Part shown: piece by piece, positions 1 to 11,771 of the stretch | How the letters are laid out: the number at the start of each line of letters is the position of its first letter | Numbering within the stretch: the first letter of the stretch is position 1 | Assembly: GCA_951213105.1 (NCBI GenBank) | Contig: OX578150.1 | Location: 25,424,022 to 25,488,021, forward strand | Source: Amaurobius ferox | Taxonomy: Eukaryota > Arthropoda > Arachnida > Araneae > Amaurobiidae | Direction: 5' to 3' | Length of the DNA: 64,000 bases | Program-made: the position numbers and the translations under genes | Notes under the pieces: model-generated | Seen by the model: the letters and a program-made list of their open reading frames with translations, nothing else | The model's database searches: none | What the model was told of the DNA's origin: nothing

Positions 1-384
1 GATGAGGAGGTCGAGATGCACAGAAATGACACCCAGATCATTGAAACGTGGTACGCTAACCGCAAATATATATTCCTAAATGGCCCCACAATGGGGTGCG
101 GGTGCATTGAAGAAGGAGAGGAGTGCTGGGATAACGATATAAATAAACATTGCTGCCTCAAAAATGGGGGAACTGGAGTTTTTGTATATGGATGTGTAGA
201 GCATGAGGAGTATTCTGATGATTTCAGTTTGCTATACTGCCCCCTATGAGCTGATCAATTGGGAAACACTATTGTGCATTTAGTTGGAAATATTTCTTTA
301 TCTTATTTTTTATTTTTCTATTTTTTGGTTTATTTTTACTTTTTTTAATAAACACATGTTTTTTCTAACCCTGACTTGTTCTTG
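1..384 (+). pseudogene. Unidentified gene 3' end, duplicate copy 1
   Basis: The open frame at 16-249 encodes about 77 residues including HRNDTQIIETWYANRKYIF and a Cys-rich stretch (MGCGCIEEGEECW). The whole segment is repeated with a few changes at 5827-6204, so this is one of two duplicated gene ends. An AATAAA at about 346 and a T-rich tail follow the stop, which fits a terminal exon with a 3' UTR. I do not recognise the family. The 5' part of this copy lies outside the window. The acidic D/E-rich stretch seen before the conserved block in copy 2 (YPSDDEEVEMHRK) suggests a cellular or domesticated protein rather than reverse transcriptase or DDE transposase, but that is only an impression. 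Confidence 0.45.
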
Positions 385-464
385 TAAACTACAGATAGAT
401 ATTTCAGGTAACATCAAGAAATTTAGCATAATAGGAATCTTTATTTCAGGTAATTCTATTTTTC

Positions 465-534
465 AACTAATATTTGTTTTTCATGTGCTTTTATTTTTTA
501 ACCAATATTTGCTTTTCATGTACTTTTATTTTTC
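465..534. repeat. 35-bp direct repeat, two copies
   Basis: Two adjacent copies start at 465 and 500 and share the core aatattTgYttttcatgt followed by a T-rich run. They lie downstream of the duplicated gene end and carry TTTCAGGTA at their right edge. Confidence 0.7.
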
Positions 535-1021
535 AGGTATTAATAAGAAGTTGCCAAAAATGAAGGGATGGAAGATGCTTTGAAGATGAGAAGTTTGTAA
601 AGATGCAAGATTCTCATTCATTTGAGAATCACAGATAAATTGTGGCGTTAATTTATATTGGATATTAAACACTTGCTGTTTTTTATCTAGTTTAAATTGG
701 CGGGTGGAGGTGGGCCCACAATTTTAAAATTAAAATAATTCACTTACACACATTACACTAAGAACATGCTCATATTTAACACATTGCACTCTCTTTTAAA
801 ACATGCTGGTTTAAAGACACACTCGTATGTTTTAATACATGTGTTATTTTATACAAGTGTAAAACCATACTCCTATACTGAAATTAATATGTGAGGTTTT
901 TAATTACTTATTTTTGGAAACAGCTATTATTTAACATGTTTATTTTTGGAAATATTTATTTTTTAAATTAGAAATCTAAGACCGAAATGATTGGGTAAAC
1001 ACACCTCCTCCAATAGAGCCA

Positions 1022-1074
1022 ATCATCGAATAGAGTCGTTCATCAAATAGAGTCGTTCATCAAATAGAGTCGAT
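1022..1074. repeat. 18-bp tandem repeat, three copies
   Basis: Three consecutive copies of a unit close to tcatcaaatagagtcgt. The first copy has cgaatag and the last ends in gtcgatcac. No coding potential. Confidence 0.8.
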
Positions 1075-1138
1075 CACGCGATTCTACTACTTTGAAAACA
1101 TGTTTTTCTTAGTTTTTTACAAGTAAAAAGTGTGTTTT

Positions 1139-1412
1139 TGAAAAAAATCGCAAAAATATTAATTTTTTCCAAAACCACATTTTGGTTAACACTTTCGTAA
1201 AAATGCACATTTTTGTAAAAAAATGCACAAAAGTGTGAAAACCTATGTTAATTCCCATAGAGAAATCATACATTTTGAAAAAAATTGCAAAAATGTTAAT
1301 TTTTTCCAAAACCACATTTTGGTAACACTTTTGCAAAAACGCACATTTTTTTTCAAAAAAATGTACAAAAGTGTGAAAACCCATGTTATTTCCCATAGAG
1401 AAATCAAACAAT
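1139..1412. repeat. 137-bp tandem duplication
   Basis: Two copies at about 1139-1275 and 1277-1412 share a T/A-rich block with ttttttccaaaaccacattttgg, then gcacaaaagtgtgaaaacc and cccatagagaaatca. They differ by small indels and substitutions. Open frames on both strands here simply follow the repeat and are unlikely to be genes. Confidence 0.8.
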
Positions 1413-1592
1413 CTCAAAACCTCAACTTGTTAAAAAAAAAAACACATTTTTGTGGTTTTTAACGTTTTTGAAACTTTTTGCGAAAAAACGCTAACAATGA
1501 CACGTTTTAAAACCTGTTTTAAGTCATTGTCAAGTATCTTACTTCATCATATGATATTCTTACAGTTCACTTTGTAACCGCGATATAGCGTA

Positions 1593-1684
1593 GGGGTATT
1601 TACATACCCTTAGCATACGAATAGGGTAAGCACTTTTTTTAGAAGGCGGAGGGATATTGGCATACCCCTTGGCATACGAATATT
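1593..1684. repeat. Imperfect pair of 34-bp repeats
   Basis: Two related segments (1593-1626 and 1651-1684) share gg-tat-t-cataccc(c)tt-gcatacgaata. They are separated by a short spacer and followed by A-rich DNA to about 1760. Confidence 0.6.
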
Positions 1685-1789
1685 CTTTTAATTTAGAAAA
1701 AAAGAAAAAAAAAATATGAATATTTCATACTTTATTTAATTAATTTGGAAAAAAAAAAGAAAAATCCCATTAAGGTAGAAAATTACCAA

Positions 1790-2165
1790 GTTTCAGCTTT
1801 ATTTCCACGACGTACTACTAGGGGGCTCTGTTGGCACATCTTCTCTACTGTCACAGAGTCCCAAGCATTGCCACTTCGAAAAAAGTTTCTCCCATACTTA
1901 GAAAAATCCTACGTTTCACCTCCATAGTTCCAATTTCTGCCAAAAGGGGGTGCTGGCGGCACTGCTCTTTCAATGTCGCAGAATCCTAAGCGTTGCCACC
2001 CCGAAAAAGGTTTCTCCCATACTTAGAAAAAACCTTACATTTCACCTCCATAGTTCCACTCTCTGACGCTAGGGGGCGCTGGTAGCACTGCTCCTCCACT
2101 GTCGCAGAATCCCAAGCATTGTCATCCCCCCAAAAAATTTCTTCCATATTTAGAAAAAACTCATT
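1790..2165. repeat. 126-bp tandem repeat, three copies with AGGGGGCGCT-like core
   Basis: Three copies, whose G-rich cores start near 1818, 1944 and 2070. Each contains agggggYgctgg-(g/t)gcac, then gtcgcagaatcc-aagc-ttgccacc, then ttctcccatacttagaaaaa. Period is about 126 bp. The third copy carries tagggggcgctgg, which resembles the core of CTCF binding sites; the other two are degraded at this core. The short ORFs on both strands are by-products of the repeat. Confidence 0.8.
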
Positions 2166-2632
2166 CAAAAAACTTTATTTCTCCTAAAACCCCTCGTACA
2201 AGACTACGAAATCATTGCCACCCAAAAAAAAGTTTCTAAAATTTTTTTACCCCCCACCTTTTTTTACACCCTCATCTAGGATTATGGATTCCAAGACGAC
2301 GGCCATGTTTTTGTTGTGTGGTGAAACACCTGAGTTTATAGTATGGAGAGTTCCAAAATGATTCGCTTCAATACCGGCTGCATACGTGCAGCCTCCTTAA
2401 GCATTCGTTTATTGTTTTGTAATATAGTGGGGACTACTCATTTAACAGAACACCATAATTCCCCAAAGCACTATTCGAGGGTGTTATAATTTACTCTTAG
2501 ATAAAAGGAATATCGACATTAGGGAATGTTAATAGCCTCTCTATGCTATTTCCACCTGATTCTTAATAAATGCACCTGCTCTGCCTAAAAGCTCTAGCGA
2601 TCCTATAGTGGAACATTTGGTTTGCTAAAATG
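2166..2632. other. Unique AT-rich flank, no gene seen
   Basis: No supported coding region or repeat. It contains C-runs and A-runs near 2220-2260 and a 25-codon open frame near 2285 (begins MDSKTTAMF) too short to call. It ends at the left target-site duplication of LINE E1. Confidence 0.5.
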
Positions 2633-2646
2633 CTCTCTCCATTATT

Positions 2647-5428
2647 GGTTGGTTGGTTGATTTAGAATTTTTGGCACAAGATCCAAAGAGGATATGCTGC
2701 ACCAGACATATGGTAATAAAATACAGATAAATGTAAAGAATAAAACAAGTGTATATAATCTAAAAAGGTGAATGACTAAAACAAGACAATGCAAGAGGGA
2801 TAAGGATGGAAACAAGATGAAAAAAGTCTAAAAGGTGATAGGAAGTGAATTTAAATATGATGGTAAAAACCAATGTCTAATAAGAATGGAAAAATCCCTG
2901 AATGAGGATTTTCTCCAATCAATTCCGTCAAAGTTATACTATACGTTTTAAAATGTTTAAAACGAAACTGTTTATATTTAGGACAAGTAATTAGAATATG
3001 TTTTACACTCGCTGCGGTTTGACAAACATTACAAAGGGGTTCAATTTCTCCTAAAAGTAAATGCCTGTGAGTAAAACGAGTGTGACCAATGCGCAAACGA
3101 GTTAAAATTACATCCAGTTTCCTACATTGGAAACTAGTCCACTTTTGTACTAAGGGCTTTATCTCATGCAACTTATTATCAGCATGCTGATTCCAGGAAT
3201 ATTGCCATTTGTCATGAATATTTTTTAGAACAAATTGTTTGATGTCAGTTAAAGGGACAGTCAGACTCAAAGTTTGAGTAGCCGATTTAGAAGCAATGTC
3301 TGCTAAATCATTTCCTTTGATGCCAACATGTCCTGGGACCCAACAGAATTTAGTATGGTATCCTTGCTCCTTCAGACAATGCTCGTACTTAAGGATATCA
3401 GAGGCAATGTGGTAATTCATAGCTCTCTTCGATGATAAAAGCTGTAACGAACTCAATGAGTCAGTATATATAAAGTGCTTTTTGGACTTTTGATAAGAGA
3501 TGAAAATTAGGGACTGGTAAATAGCCATAATCTCAGCTGTAAAAATAGAGCGCAAGATGCATGTAGTTTATAAGACTTTATAGTATTGTTACAAACATAA
3601 GCTAGACTAACGTAATCTCCTGCTTTGGAACCATCTGTAAAAACAGGAGTAAACTCCTTATGCAGATTCCTATGTTCTGCACACAATTGTACATAAATAG
3701 CCGGAGTGGTGTTAGTCTTCGTAAAAATAACAAAAAGGGTTGAGAAAGGCGAAATTGTTAACATACCATGGAGGTGTTTCAAAAAATTTTGTTTTTCGAA
3801 CATAAAGCTCTACTAAAGGGGCAGCTTCTACTATATTGCGTATCTGCTTGCCAAAAGTAGGAATGCATGAAGGTCTGTGGTCATACAGTCGATCATAATG
3901 ATCATCAAGGAATGAACGTTGTAACGGATGGTTATGTAAGGGCATGATACGGAAATAATTATTCAGTGACAGCTGTTCACGCCTTAATAGTAAACATGGC
4001 TCATTAGAGACAGCATATAAGCTTTGAACAAGAGATGTCCTAAAGGCTCCTGAGCATATACGTAATGCCTTATGGTGAATTGGATCAAGTTTTTTTAGCA
4101 CTGATGTTCGTGCTGATTCATACACAGAACAACCATAATCTAGTTTTGACCGAATAACAGCTCTATAGATGCGAAGCATGGAAGTAAGATCTGCACCCCA
4201 TTTGGTATTTGAGAGGACTTTTAAGATGTTAAGAACTTTCTCACATTTATTTCGCAGTTTCTGAATGTGGGGCAAGAAAGTAAGTTTTTTGTCCAGCCAA
4301 ACCCTGAGAAATTTTATTTCCTCTACTACATCAATCTTTACACCTCCCATAAAGATTTCTGGGGGTGAGTGGATACCAGGTTTCTGGTGAAATGAACACA
4401 AGTCTTTTGAGTGGAAAACCCATACCCATTCAAATTTGCCCATTGTAAGATGTTATTTACGGCAGCTTGGCATTGTCTTTCCACAGTACGCATATCGTGA
4501 GCTTGGTAGGCAACTTGCAGATCATCCACATACAGACCTTTATGGACAGACACTGGTAAACTGTTTAAAAGACTATTTATTTTTATATTAAAGAGTGTCA
4601 CACACACACTCAAGACACTTCCTTGTGGCACACCCTCCTCTTGTACCTGTTTGAATGAGAGAGTTGAACCAATGCGCACTTGGAATGTCCTGTGTGATAA
4701 AAAGTTTTGAATAAAAATAGGAAGATTACCTTTTAGATTAAAATCGTAAATGTCCTTAATAATACCATAGCGCCATGTTCGATCATAGGCGTTGTCAATA
4801 TCAAAAAAAATTGAAACTAAATGATTTCTCCTAAGAAAGGCGGTCCTAATTTGTGATTCTAATGAGATAAGATTATCAATGGTAGATCTACCTCGACGAA
4901 AGCCACTTTGGTGGGGTGAGAATAACTTGTTACTCTCTAAAAAGTGTACAAGCCTGGCATTAACCATTTTTTCAAGTTTACATACACAGCTTGTGAGAGC
5001 TATAGGCCGATAACTTAAAGGGCTTTGAGGGTCCTTACCCGGTTTTAAAATGGGAATTGTGATGGCTCTTTGCCATGACCTAGGGAATTTATGCTCATGC
5101 CAAATTCTGTTAAACAGGTATAAGAGGTTCAATAAGGAGTAATGGGAGAGGTGTTTAAGCATGAGATAATTTTATCAGGTCCACTGCAAGTTCTGTATGT
5201 TTGGGACAAAACAGTCACCAACTCTGACATAGTAAAGTGCATGTTATAAGGTAAGTTTCTAGCTTCTGGGAAAACAATAGGTTTATTTTCAGACTTAAGT
5301 TTGTGATTTAAAAACGGTTCAGAGTAATTTGATGCTTTTGAAATATTTGCAAATTCTTTGGCAATTTCATTTGCAATGTCATATGGGGAACTTATAGTTG
5401 TGCCATTATGATTTAGAATGGCTATGGA
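2647..5428 (-). mobile_element. E1: 5'-truncated I-clade non-LTR retrotransposon
   Basis: A minus-strand LINE with RT and RNase H but no endonuclease or ORF1, so truncated at its 5' side. It is flanked by a perfect 14-bp duplication, ctctctccattatt, at 2633-2646 and 5429-5442, which fixes both ends and shows insertion by target-primed reverse transcription. Its 3' end is a short-repeat tail (CAACCAACC on the minus strand, ggttggttggtt as read). Against E3 (39918-45659) it stops at ggctatgga where E3 continues with gtgatcac. RNase H after the RT is typical of the I group and absent from Jockey; placing it near I/Nimb is from family memory. Confidence 0.93.
2851..5200 (-). pseudogene. E1 ORF2 fragment: reverse transcriptase plus RNase H
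   Basis: RT part (about 4338-5200): YRPIALTSCVCKLEKMVNAR, FFDIDNAYDRTWRYG (motif A), EEGVPQGSVLS (motif B) and LYVDDLQVAY (YVDD motif C). RNase H part (about 2851-3560): TDGSKAGDYVSLAYVC just upstream, then AEIMAIYQSLIF, YTDSLSSLQLL and WVPGHVGIKGNDLAD, giving the D-E-D-H/D set. It is broken by frameshifts near 4380-4440, 3728 and 3552. In-frame changes include a microsatellite-like CA expansion in motif B (SVCVTLF near 4600) and loss of one Leu codon near 4973. No active protein is expected. In a full copy it follows an AP endonuclease domain, missing here. Confidence 0.9.
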
Positions 5429-5442
5429 CTCTCTCCATTATT

Positions 5443-5673
5443 AAAATCACGTATACCTCCCTTGTAAAATGCCTAGAGATTGATACAATTGTTATATCTT
5501 TAAATGCTGTAGTTGGTTGCTTTAGAGATACGTAATTATCTTTGTATTGTTATCTCTTAGTGACTGATAGAAATCTCTTATGTGCACTGCTTATATAAGC
5601 GATACGTATAGGTATAGCAAACAAAGAGGCTGGTTTTGGGCAGCATAGTAGGGTCCAAGAATGGGTAAATGCT
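5443..5673. other. Flank upstream of duplicated gene end copy 2
   Basis: Begins at the right target-site duplication of E1. No clear coding exon; the open frame at 5674 extends only a few codons upstream (a QEWVNAM-like stretch just before the Met). Confidence 0.4.
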
Positions 5674-6204
5674 ATGGACAATGGGATAGATATATTTATC
5701 ACAGGCAAATTTGATAACATGCAACCACCAGTCCGCTCACTGTCAACTGTGTCGGAGGCCCCTACCTCCATCGATGACATGGATTACTATGACCTGCTAG
5801 AGGAGTGCCCTATGTATCCTTCTGATGATGAGGAGGTCGAGATGCACAGAAAGGACACCCAGATCATTGAAACGTGGTACGCTAACAGCAAATATACATT
5901 CCTAAATAGCCCCCCACAATGGGGTGCGGGTGCATTGAGAAAGGAGAGGAGTGCTGGGACGATAATGATATGAATAAACATCCCTGCCCCAACAATGGGG
6001 AACGGCAGTTTTTGTATGTGGATATGTAGAGCATGAGGAGTATTCAGATGATTTCAGTTTGCCATACTGCCCCTATGGCCTGATCAATAGTGAAACACTA
6101 ATGTACATTTAGTTGGAAATATTTCTTTATCTTATTTTTTATTTTTGGTTTAGTTTTACTTTTTTTAATAAACACATGTTTTTCCTAACCCTGACTTGGT
6201 CTTG
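5674..6204 (+). pseudogene. Unidentified gene end, duplicate copy 2
   Basis: The frame opening at 5674 gives about 99 residues: an N-terminal part (MDNGIDIFITGKFDNMQPP), an acidic stretch (YPSDDEEVEMHRKDTQIIE) and the block shared with copy 1. From 5827 to 6204 it aligns to 1-384 with small indels that shift the frame after NSPPQWGAG, so the Cys-rich end of copy 1 is lost. The shared 3' UTR (aataaacacatgttttt...cctgacttg) is retained. Both copies then diverge at cttg. Removing E1, the spacing between copies is about 3.0 kb, which suggests a tandem duplication before E1 arrived. Function unknown; the start codon is simply the first Met of the open frame. Confidence 0.45.
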
Positions 6205-6436
6205 AACATAAAGTTTTCATGCACCTTTAGGTTGGGTGATTATAGCTTTATGGCACAAGATCCAAAGAGGATATGCTGTGCCAGACATATGGTACCAAGA
6301 TACATAAATTAGTATGGATTAAAATACGTGTATAATTTAAAAGAGTGATAATGTGTGAAAAAAAACATGACTATGACACATCATGCACAACAATGCAAAC
6401 GAGATGATAAATGGCTAAAAGGTTATAAAAGATGAA

Positions 6437-9400
6437 GTTAAAAATGATGGAGAAAAACAATGTCCAATAGGAAAGGGAAAAGCTCCAAATGAGGATTTTC
6501 TCCAATCAATTCTGCCAAATGTATAGTATAAGTCTTGAAATGCTTAAAATGCAACTGTTTATATTTTGAACACTCATTTGAAACATGTTTGATACTTGCT
6601 CAGCTCTGACAACTATTATAAAAGGGTTCAATTTCTCCTAAAAGTGTCTATGAGTAAAACAAGTATGACCAATGCGCAAACGAGTTAATATAACATCAAG
6701 TTTCCTATACTGAAAACTAGTCCACTTTTGTATAAAGGCTTTAACTCATACAATTTATTTTGAGTTTGTTGATTCCATGAATGTTACCATTTATCATACA
6801 AACATTATACTAATAGTTTTTTTTATATCCGATAAAGGAATGGGATCATTCAGAATATGATCAGCAGTTTTTGTAGCGGTATCAGCAAATTCGTTTCCCT
6901 TTATACCAACATGACCCGAAACCCAACTAAATTGATATGGTGTTCTCGTGCCTTCAGACGATGCACAAGTTGGAGGATATCTGAGGCAATGGGATGAAGC
7001 ATGGCCATTCTGGATGAAAGTAATTGCAAAGAACTTAACGAATCTTTATATATGATGTATTTTTTTACCCTTTGATGAGAGATGAAAATTAATGATTGGT
7101 GAATTGCTGTGATTTCAGCAGTAAATATGGAACATGAGGCATGAAGCTTAAAAGACCTCACTATATCATTACATACATAAGCAAATCCGACATGAGCTGC
7201 TGTTTCGGAGCCATCTGTAAAAATAGGAGTGAACTCTTTAAATAAATCTCTATGTTCTGCATAAAGTTGAACATAAATGGAATCAGGTGTAGTACTCTTT
7301 AAAAAATTATCAAAAGGATTGAGAAAAATGAAATTTGGGACTTGCAATGGAGGTATTTCACAAGCCTTTCTCTTTCTAACATTGAGATTTTGTAGTGGAG
7401 TTGTTGATACACTATTGCGCATTCGCATTCCAAAGGAAGGAATACAGGAGTGTCTGGCTGAATACAGCCAATCGTACTGCACATCCAGGGTGATATTTTG
7501 CAAAGGATGGTAGTTTATGGACATGACGCTAAAGTGATAATTCAGTGAGAGCTGTTCTCGCCTGAGTTCCAGTGATGTCTCATTACAGTCAAGGTATATG
7601 CTTTGAATAGGAGAAGTTTTGAAGGCACCATAACAAATACAGAGAGCATTATTATGAATTGAATCAAGCTTCTTAAGCACAGATGCTAGTGTTGATCAGT
7701 ACACAGAACGTCTATAGTCAAGCTTTGACCGAATAACAGCTCTATAGATTCGAAGCATGAAATTCTGATCTGCATCCCATTTTGTATTTGAAAGAACTTT
7801 TAAGATATTCAGAGCTTTCTCACATTTCGTTAGCATTGGGGCGCGGGTTGGTTAACGCGCCATTGGTTAGCGCGCTGGAGTTGCACTCGGTAGGCCCAGG
7901 TTCGATTCCAACCACTGCCGCCGTGTTCATGCGGAGTACGATCACGTTAAACATGTGGGTCAGAAAGTCCTTCTGAGAGGTTGGTGGTAGGGGAAGAAGG
8001 GTATGGTCCCTGTGGATGCCTTACCCACTGGGTTCCGGTCTAAATTGGGTGGCACTTCCCGACCGTCCAAACTGTTACCTTACACCTTTCTGGTAGGTCA
8101 GACGGTCTGGGTTTCAACAACATCAACTTTTCGTTCGCAGTCTTTGGATGTGGGGCAAGAAAGTGAGTTTCTTATCAAACCAGACCCCGAGAAATTTTAC
8201 TTCATCTGCTACTGTGATCTTAATGTCTCCCATAAAGATTTCAGGGGGTAAGTGAATGCCACGTTTTCTTGTAAGGTGAATACAACATGTCTTTTGAGTA
8301 GGAAAACTGAATCCATTTACGTTTGCCCATCGCAAGATACAATTAACAGCAGCCTGACATTGTCGCTCAACAGAACACATATCATGTGCTTGATAGGAAA
8401 CTTGCACATCATCAACATACATAGTTTTATGAACTGACAATGGTATAATTGGTTTAAAATACTGTTAACTTTGCTATTAAAAAGTGTCACACTCAGTACA
8501 CTTCCTTGGGGCATTCCTTCTTCTTGTACATATGCGTGAGAGAGAACTGAACCAATGCGAACTTGGAATGTCCTGTAATCTAAAAAGTTTTGGATAAAAA
8601 TGGGAAGATTACCCTCTAAAGTAATATCAAATAGGTCCTTAATAACACCATAGTGCCATGTTCGACCATAGGCTTTGTCTATATCAAAAAATATGGAAAC
8701 TAAATGGTTTCACCTAAGTAAGGAAGTCCTAATAAGTGATTCTGAGAAAATTAGATTGTCGGTGGTAGATCTACCTTGTCGAAAGCCACTTTGATGTGGC
8801 AATAATTTTCTGTCTTCTAAAAAATATACAAGCCTAGCGTTTACCATTTTTTCAAGCAGTTTACATACACAGCTTGTAAGTGCTATAGGTCGATAACTTA
8901 AAGAACTTAGTGGGTCCTTACCTGGTTTCATGATGGGAATGGTGATAGCTCTTTGCCATGATTTAGAACATTTATGTTCGAACCAGATTCTGTTGAACAG
9001 ATGCAAGAGTTTCAACAAGGAGTCATGAGAAAGAATTTCGTTGGGTCACTACAAGTTTTGTGTGTTTTTGATAAAGATGTCCTCAACTCTGTCATGGTAA
9101 ACTCTGAATTGTACTGTTGATTATTTGCTTCTATGAAAACAATAGGTTTACTTTCCGACCTGAGTATGTGAGTTAGAAATGGTTCAGGGTAGTTTGTTGC
9201 ATTAGAGACATTTGCAAACTCTTTGGCAATTTCATTAGCAATGTCTAACGAGGAAGTGAACCATTGCAATTTAGAATGGAAATGGGATGTTCTCTATATA
9301 ATCCACAAGACTTTTTCACCTTTCACAAACGAATTTGCTTAGAGTAGAGAAAGTTATTTCGGATACATACTTTTGCCATGACTCCCGTTGACACTTTCGA

Positions 9401-10378
9401 CGAACTCTTCTAGCAATTGCTTTTGCTTGCTTAAAAGCTATGTAATTGGTCATTGTAGGATAATGCTGAAAAATACCCCAAGCCCGTTGTTGCTTAACGG
9501 TCATTCAGAAGTCCACCAAGGAAAGTGAAATTGGTTGTTTTTAAAGAGCTTTTTGGAATAGCATCATCTGCTGCCTTGATCAGCAGTTGAGTAACTCTAT
9601 CCACCACAGTGTCAATATCTCCGTTTTGGATAATACCAGTAGTAATCTCAGCAAGGTAAGTATATTTTGTCCAATTGGCTTCTGAAAAAATGTATCGAGA
9701 TGGTTTTTTAACAGATGACCTGACATGACTGCCAGACAGGATGAAAAGAAAGTGATCACTATTATGGAGATCATTATTAACTGTGAAGTTCCAGAATATA
9801 AATATGGCTGGTGTACATATAGCAAGGACGATACTGTGATAGGTCCTGCTACGTTCATGAAAGTAAGTGTATTCCTTACTATTAAAAAGGCACAGACTAT
9901 GAGCACTAAGACACTGCTCAATTTGCTGTTCTCTGCAATTTATGTCTTTGCTTCCCCACAGAGGATTATGACCATTGAAGTCACCCAAGATCAGATATGG
10001 AGTAGGAAGTTGGATAATCAAGCTATTGAGTTCATTTTGATTAATTGTGGTTATTAGGTGAAGGTATATACTGCAAACTGTAATCAATATGGTAAGATGA
10101 ATTTGGACAGCCACAGCTTGTAGTTGAGTATTTAAGCGAAGAATGGTAGATGGGTAGTTATGAGACACAAGCAAGACAACACCACCAGACCTTGTCTCAT
10201 CTATGATCATAGTCTTTCCTAATTGTGCTAAAACGGCGAATTTTAACTGTGTCTGCAGATTTTAAGAATGTTTCTTGGAGCGCTATACAAGCAGGATTGT
10301 ATGTATTCAAAAGAGGGCTTTAATGTCATGCAGTTTATTGCGAAGACCTTGACAATTCCAAGAAATAATAGTAGCCAT
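6437..10378 (-). pseudogene. E2 ORF2 remnant: AP endonuclease, RT, RNase H
   Basis: The likely start is the Met at 10378 (MATIISWNCQGL), matching the start of E3 ORF2 and the endonuclease motif I. Further on come GDFNGHNPLWGS and NSDHFLFIL of the endonuclease, then RT blocks YRPIALTSCVCKLLEKMVNA, GFRQGRSTTDNLI, QGSVLSVTLFNSK and YVDDVQVSY, then FTDGSETAAHVGFAYVC and YKDSLSSLQLL of RNase H. In the last, the catalytic TDS is changed to KDS. The frame changes many times (near 9490, 9270, 9018, 8510, 8120, 7680 and 6900) and a SINE splits the RT. It should make target-site nicks and cDNA in active relatives; here it is dead. Confidence 0.88.
7836..8128 (+). mobile_element. tRNA-derived SINE inserted in E2
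   Basis: This 293-bp block is absent from the aligned positions of E1, E3 and E4, where RT sequence runs straight through. It has an A-box-like tggttagcgcgctgg (7864-7878) and a B-box ggttcgattcc (7899-7909), the internal pol III promoter of a tRNA. The body then carries a gaccgtc/gacggtc inverted repeat, and the tail is caacaacatcaac. It is flanked by tttcgttagca (7825-7835) and tttcgttcgca (8129-8139), an 11-bp duplication with one mismatch. It is a SINE, not a tRNA gene: no acceptor stem closes around the tRNA-like head. Confidence 0.85.
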
Positions 10379-10387
10379 AAAAAAAAT

Positions 10388-11771
10388 TTAGTCCGATGGG
10401 ACCAAAGGAAGCTGCTCTTGGAAAGCCTCATCTGTCGCCATCTCTTCATCTTCAGAAACGTATCCATGTACAGCATCATCCTCATCCTCATCATCATATG
10501 CCTGATTTTTAGATTTTTTCTTTAAAAAGTCTGTTCTTTCAGGGGGTCTTTTGGTGGTAGGACCCTCTTTAGATATTTTCAACTTTAAAGATTTATGTTT
10601 TGCTTTTACATTTTTAGTATTAGTATCTTTAATTTTGCTTGTCTTATCATGTATTGTTTTGTTTTCAGTGGTTCCATGGAAGTTAGGTTTAGTATTAGTT
10701 AAAGGTTTTGCAGGTTTTATATTTGTGTTAGAAGGTGCTGATTTTTTAAGTGCAGTTGATGTTTCTGTTACAGGAAATGTTAATGGCTGACGTTCCGATT
10801 CTGTTTGAATACCAATAGAAATCATTTATTTACTATTTCTCATGGAAGCAACATATGAGATACCGGCTTTAGGTGTACGGGAACATACTATTTTTCTTGC
10901 TTCTGGATATGAGGAATTACTGTTTACTTTCAGGGTCAATATTTCCTTTTCAAGCTTAAACGTAGGACATGATCGTGAGTAAGATGGGTGTTCACCCTCA
11001 CAATATTTGCATTTTGCTGTCTCAGAACAAGAGCTACTATCGTGTCCAACCACTGCACAATTAGCACAAGTCACTTTTCCTCCACATGCCAACTTTGTGT
11101 GTCCAAATTTTTGACAAGTGAAGCATCTTAGGGGGGTTTAGAATGTATGGTCTAACTGAACATTTTAGATATGCTACGTTTAATGTTTGGGGCAGAATTG
11201 GTGTCTCGAAAGTTAATATCAGATGTTTTGTTGGTAAAAATTTTCCCTCTCTTCGTATATTTATGCGGCGGATGCCACATACTTTCTGTTGTCTTAGGTT
11301 TGTCAAAATTTCTTCTTCAGAGTCAAAAATGAGGTCTGGTTCTGAGATTACCCCCTGTGAGAAATTTAAAGATCTGTGGATGGTAGCATTTACTTCAAAG
11401 TTTCCCATTGTTTTCATACTCAAGATGTTTTTTGCTTGTGCACTGGATGACACCTGCACCATTAAATCTCCTGATCTTAGTTTTTTTATAGAAACGACAT
11501 CACCAACAATTGCTTGTATGCTTTTTTGTATCAGAAATGGTGAAACATTACTGAAAGAACCATCTACTTTTTTCAGGATGAAATATCTTGCCTCTGATGT
11601 TAAAGATGTTTGATTTTCATAGAAATGATGTCTCATAGATCTTGAAGCTTCCTCCTTCTCTATCTGGTCTGCCCAATTGGAACGTCCTACCCTGGAGGGT
11701 AAGGGGATAGTTGGAATCGAACTTGAAAGGTAAGAAGAACCCGAGACAAAAGGCATTCTAGAATTCCCCAT
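10388..11771 (-). pseudogene. E2 ORF1 remnant (gag-like, zinc knuckle)
   Basis: The start chosen is the Met at 11771 (MGNSRMPFVSG), which matches the Met of E3 ORF1 (MENSRMLLASD). The N-terminal half includes YFILKKVDGSFSNVSPFLIQ, found in all copies. The knuckle region is at about 10950-11120 (CANCAVVGHDSSSC, CKYCEGEHPSYSRSC), followed by a basic, Lys/Thr-rich C-terminus and an acidic end (DDEDEDDAVHGYVSEDEE). Frameshifts near 11140 and 10826 break it. The product would be the nucleic-acid-binding ORF1 protein of the retrotransposon particle. Confidence 0.82.

Noticed and set aside
1109..1462. Phe/Lys-rich ORFs on both strands
   Set aside because: They simply span the 137-bp tandem duplication of A/T-rich DNA and show no protein-like pattern.
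7845..7925. A functional tRNA gene (A and B boxes present)
   Set aside because: No acceptor stem closes, the sequence runs on into a 200-bp body and tail, and an 11-bp duplication flanks the whole; it is a SINE head.
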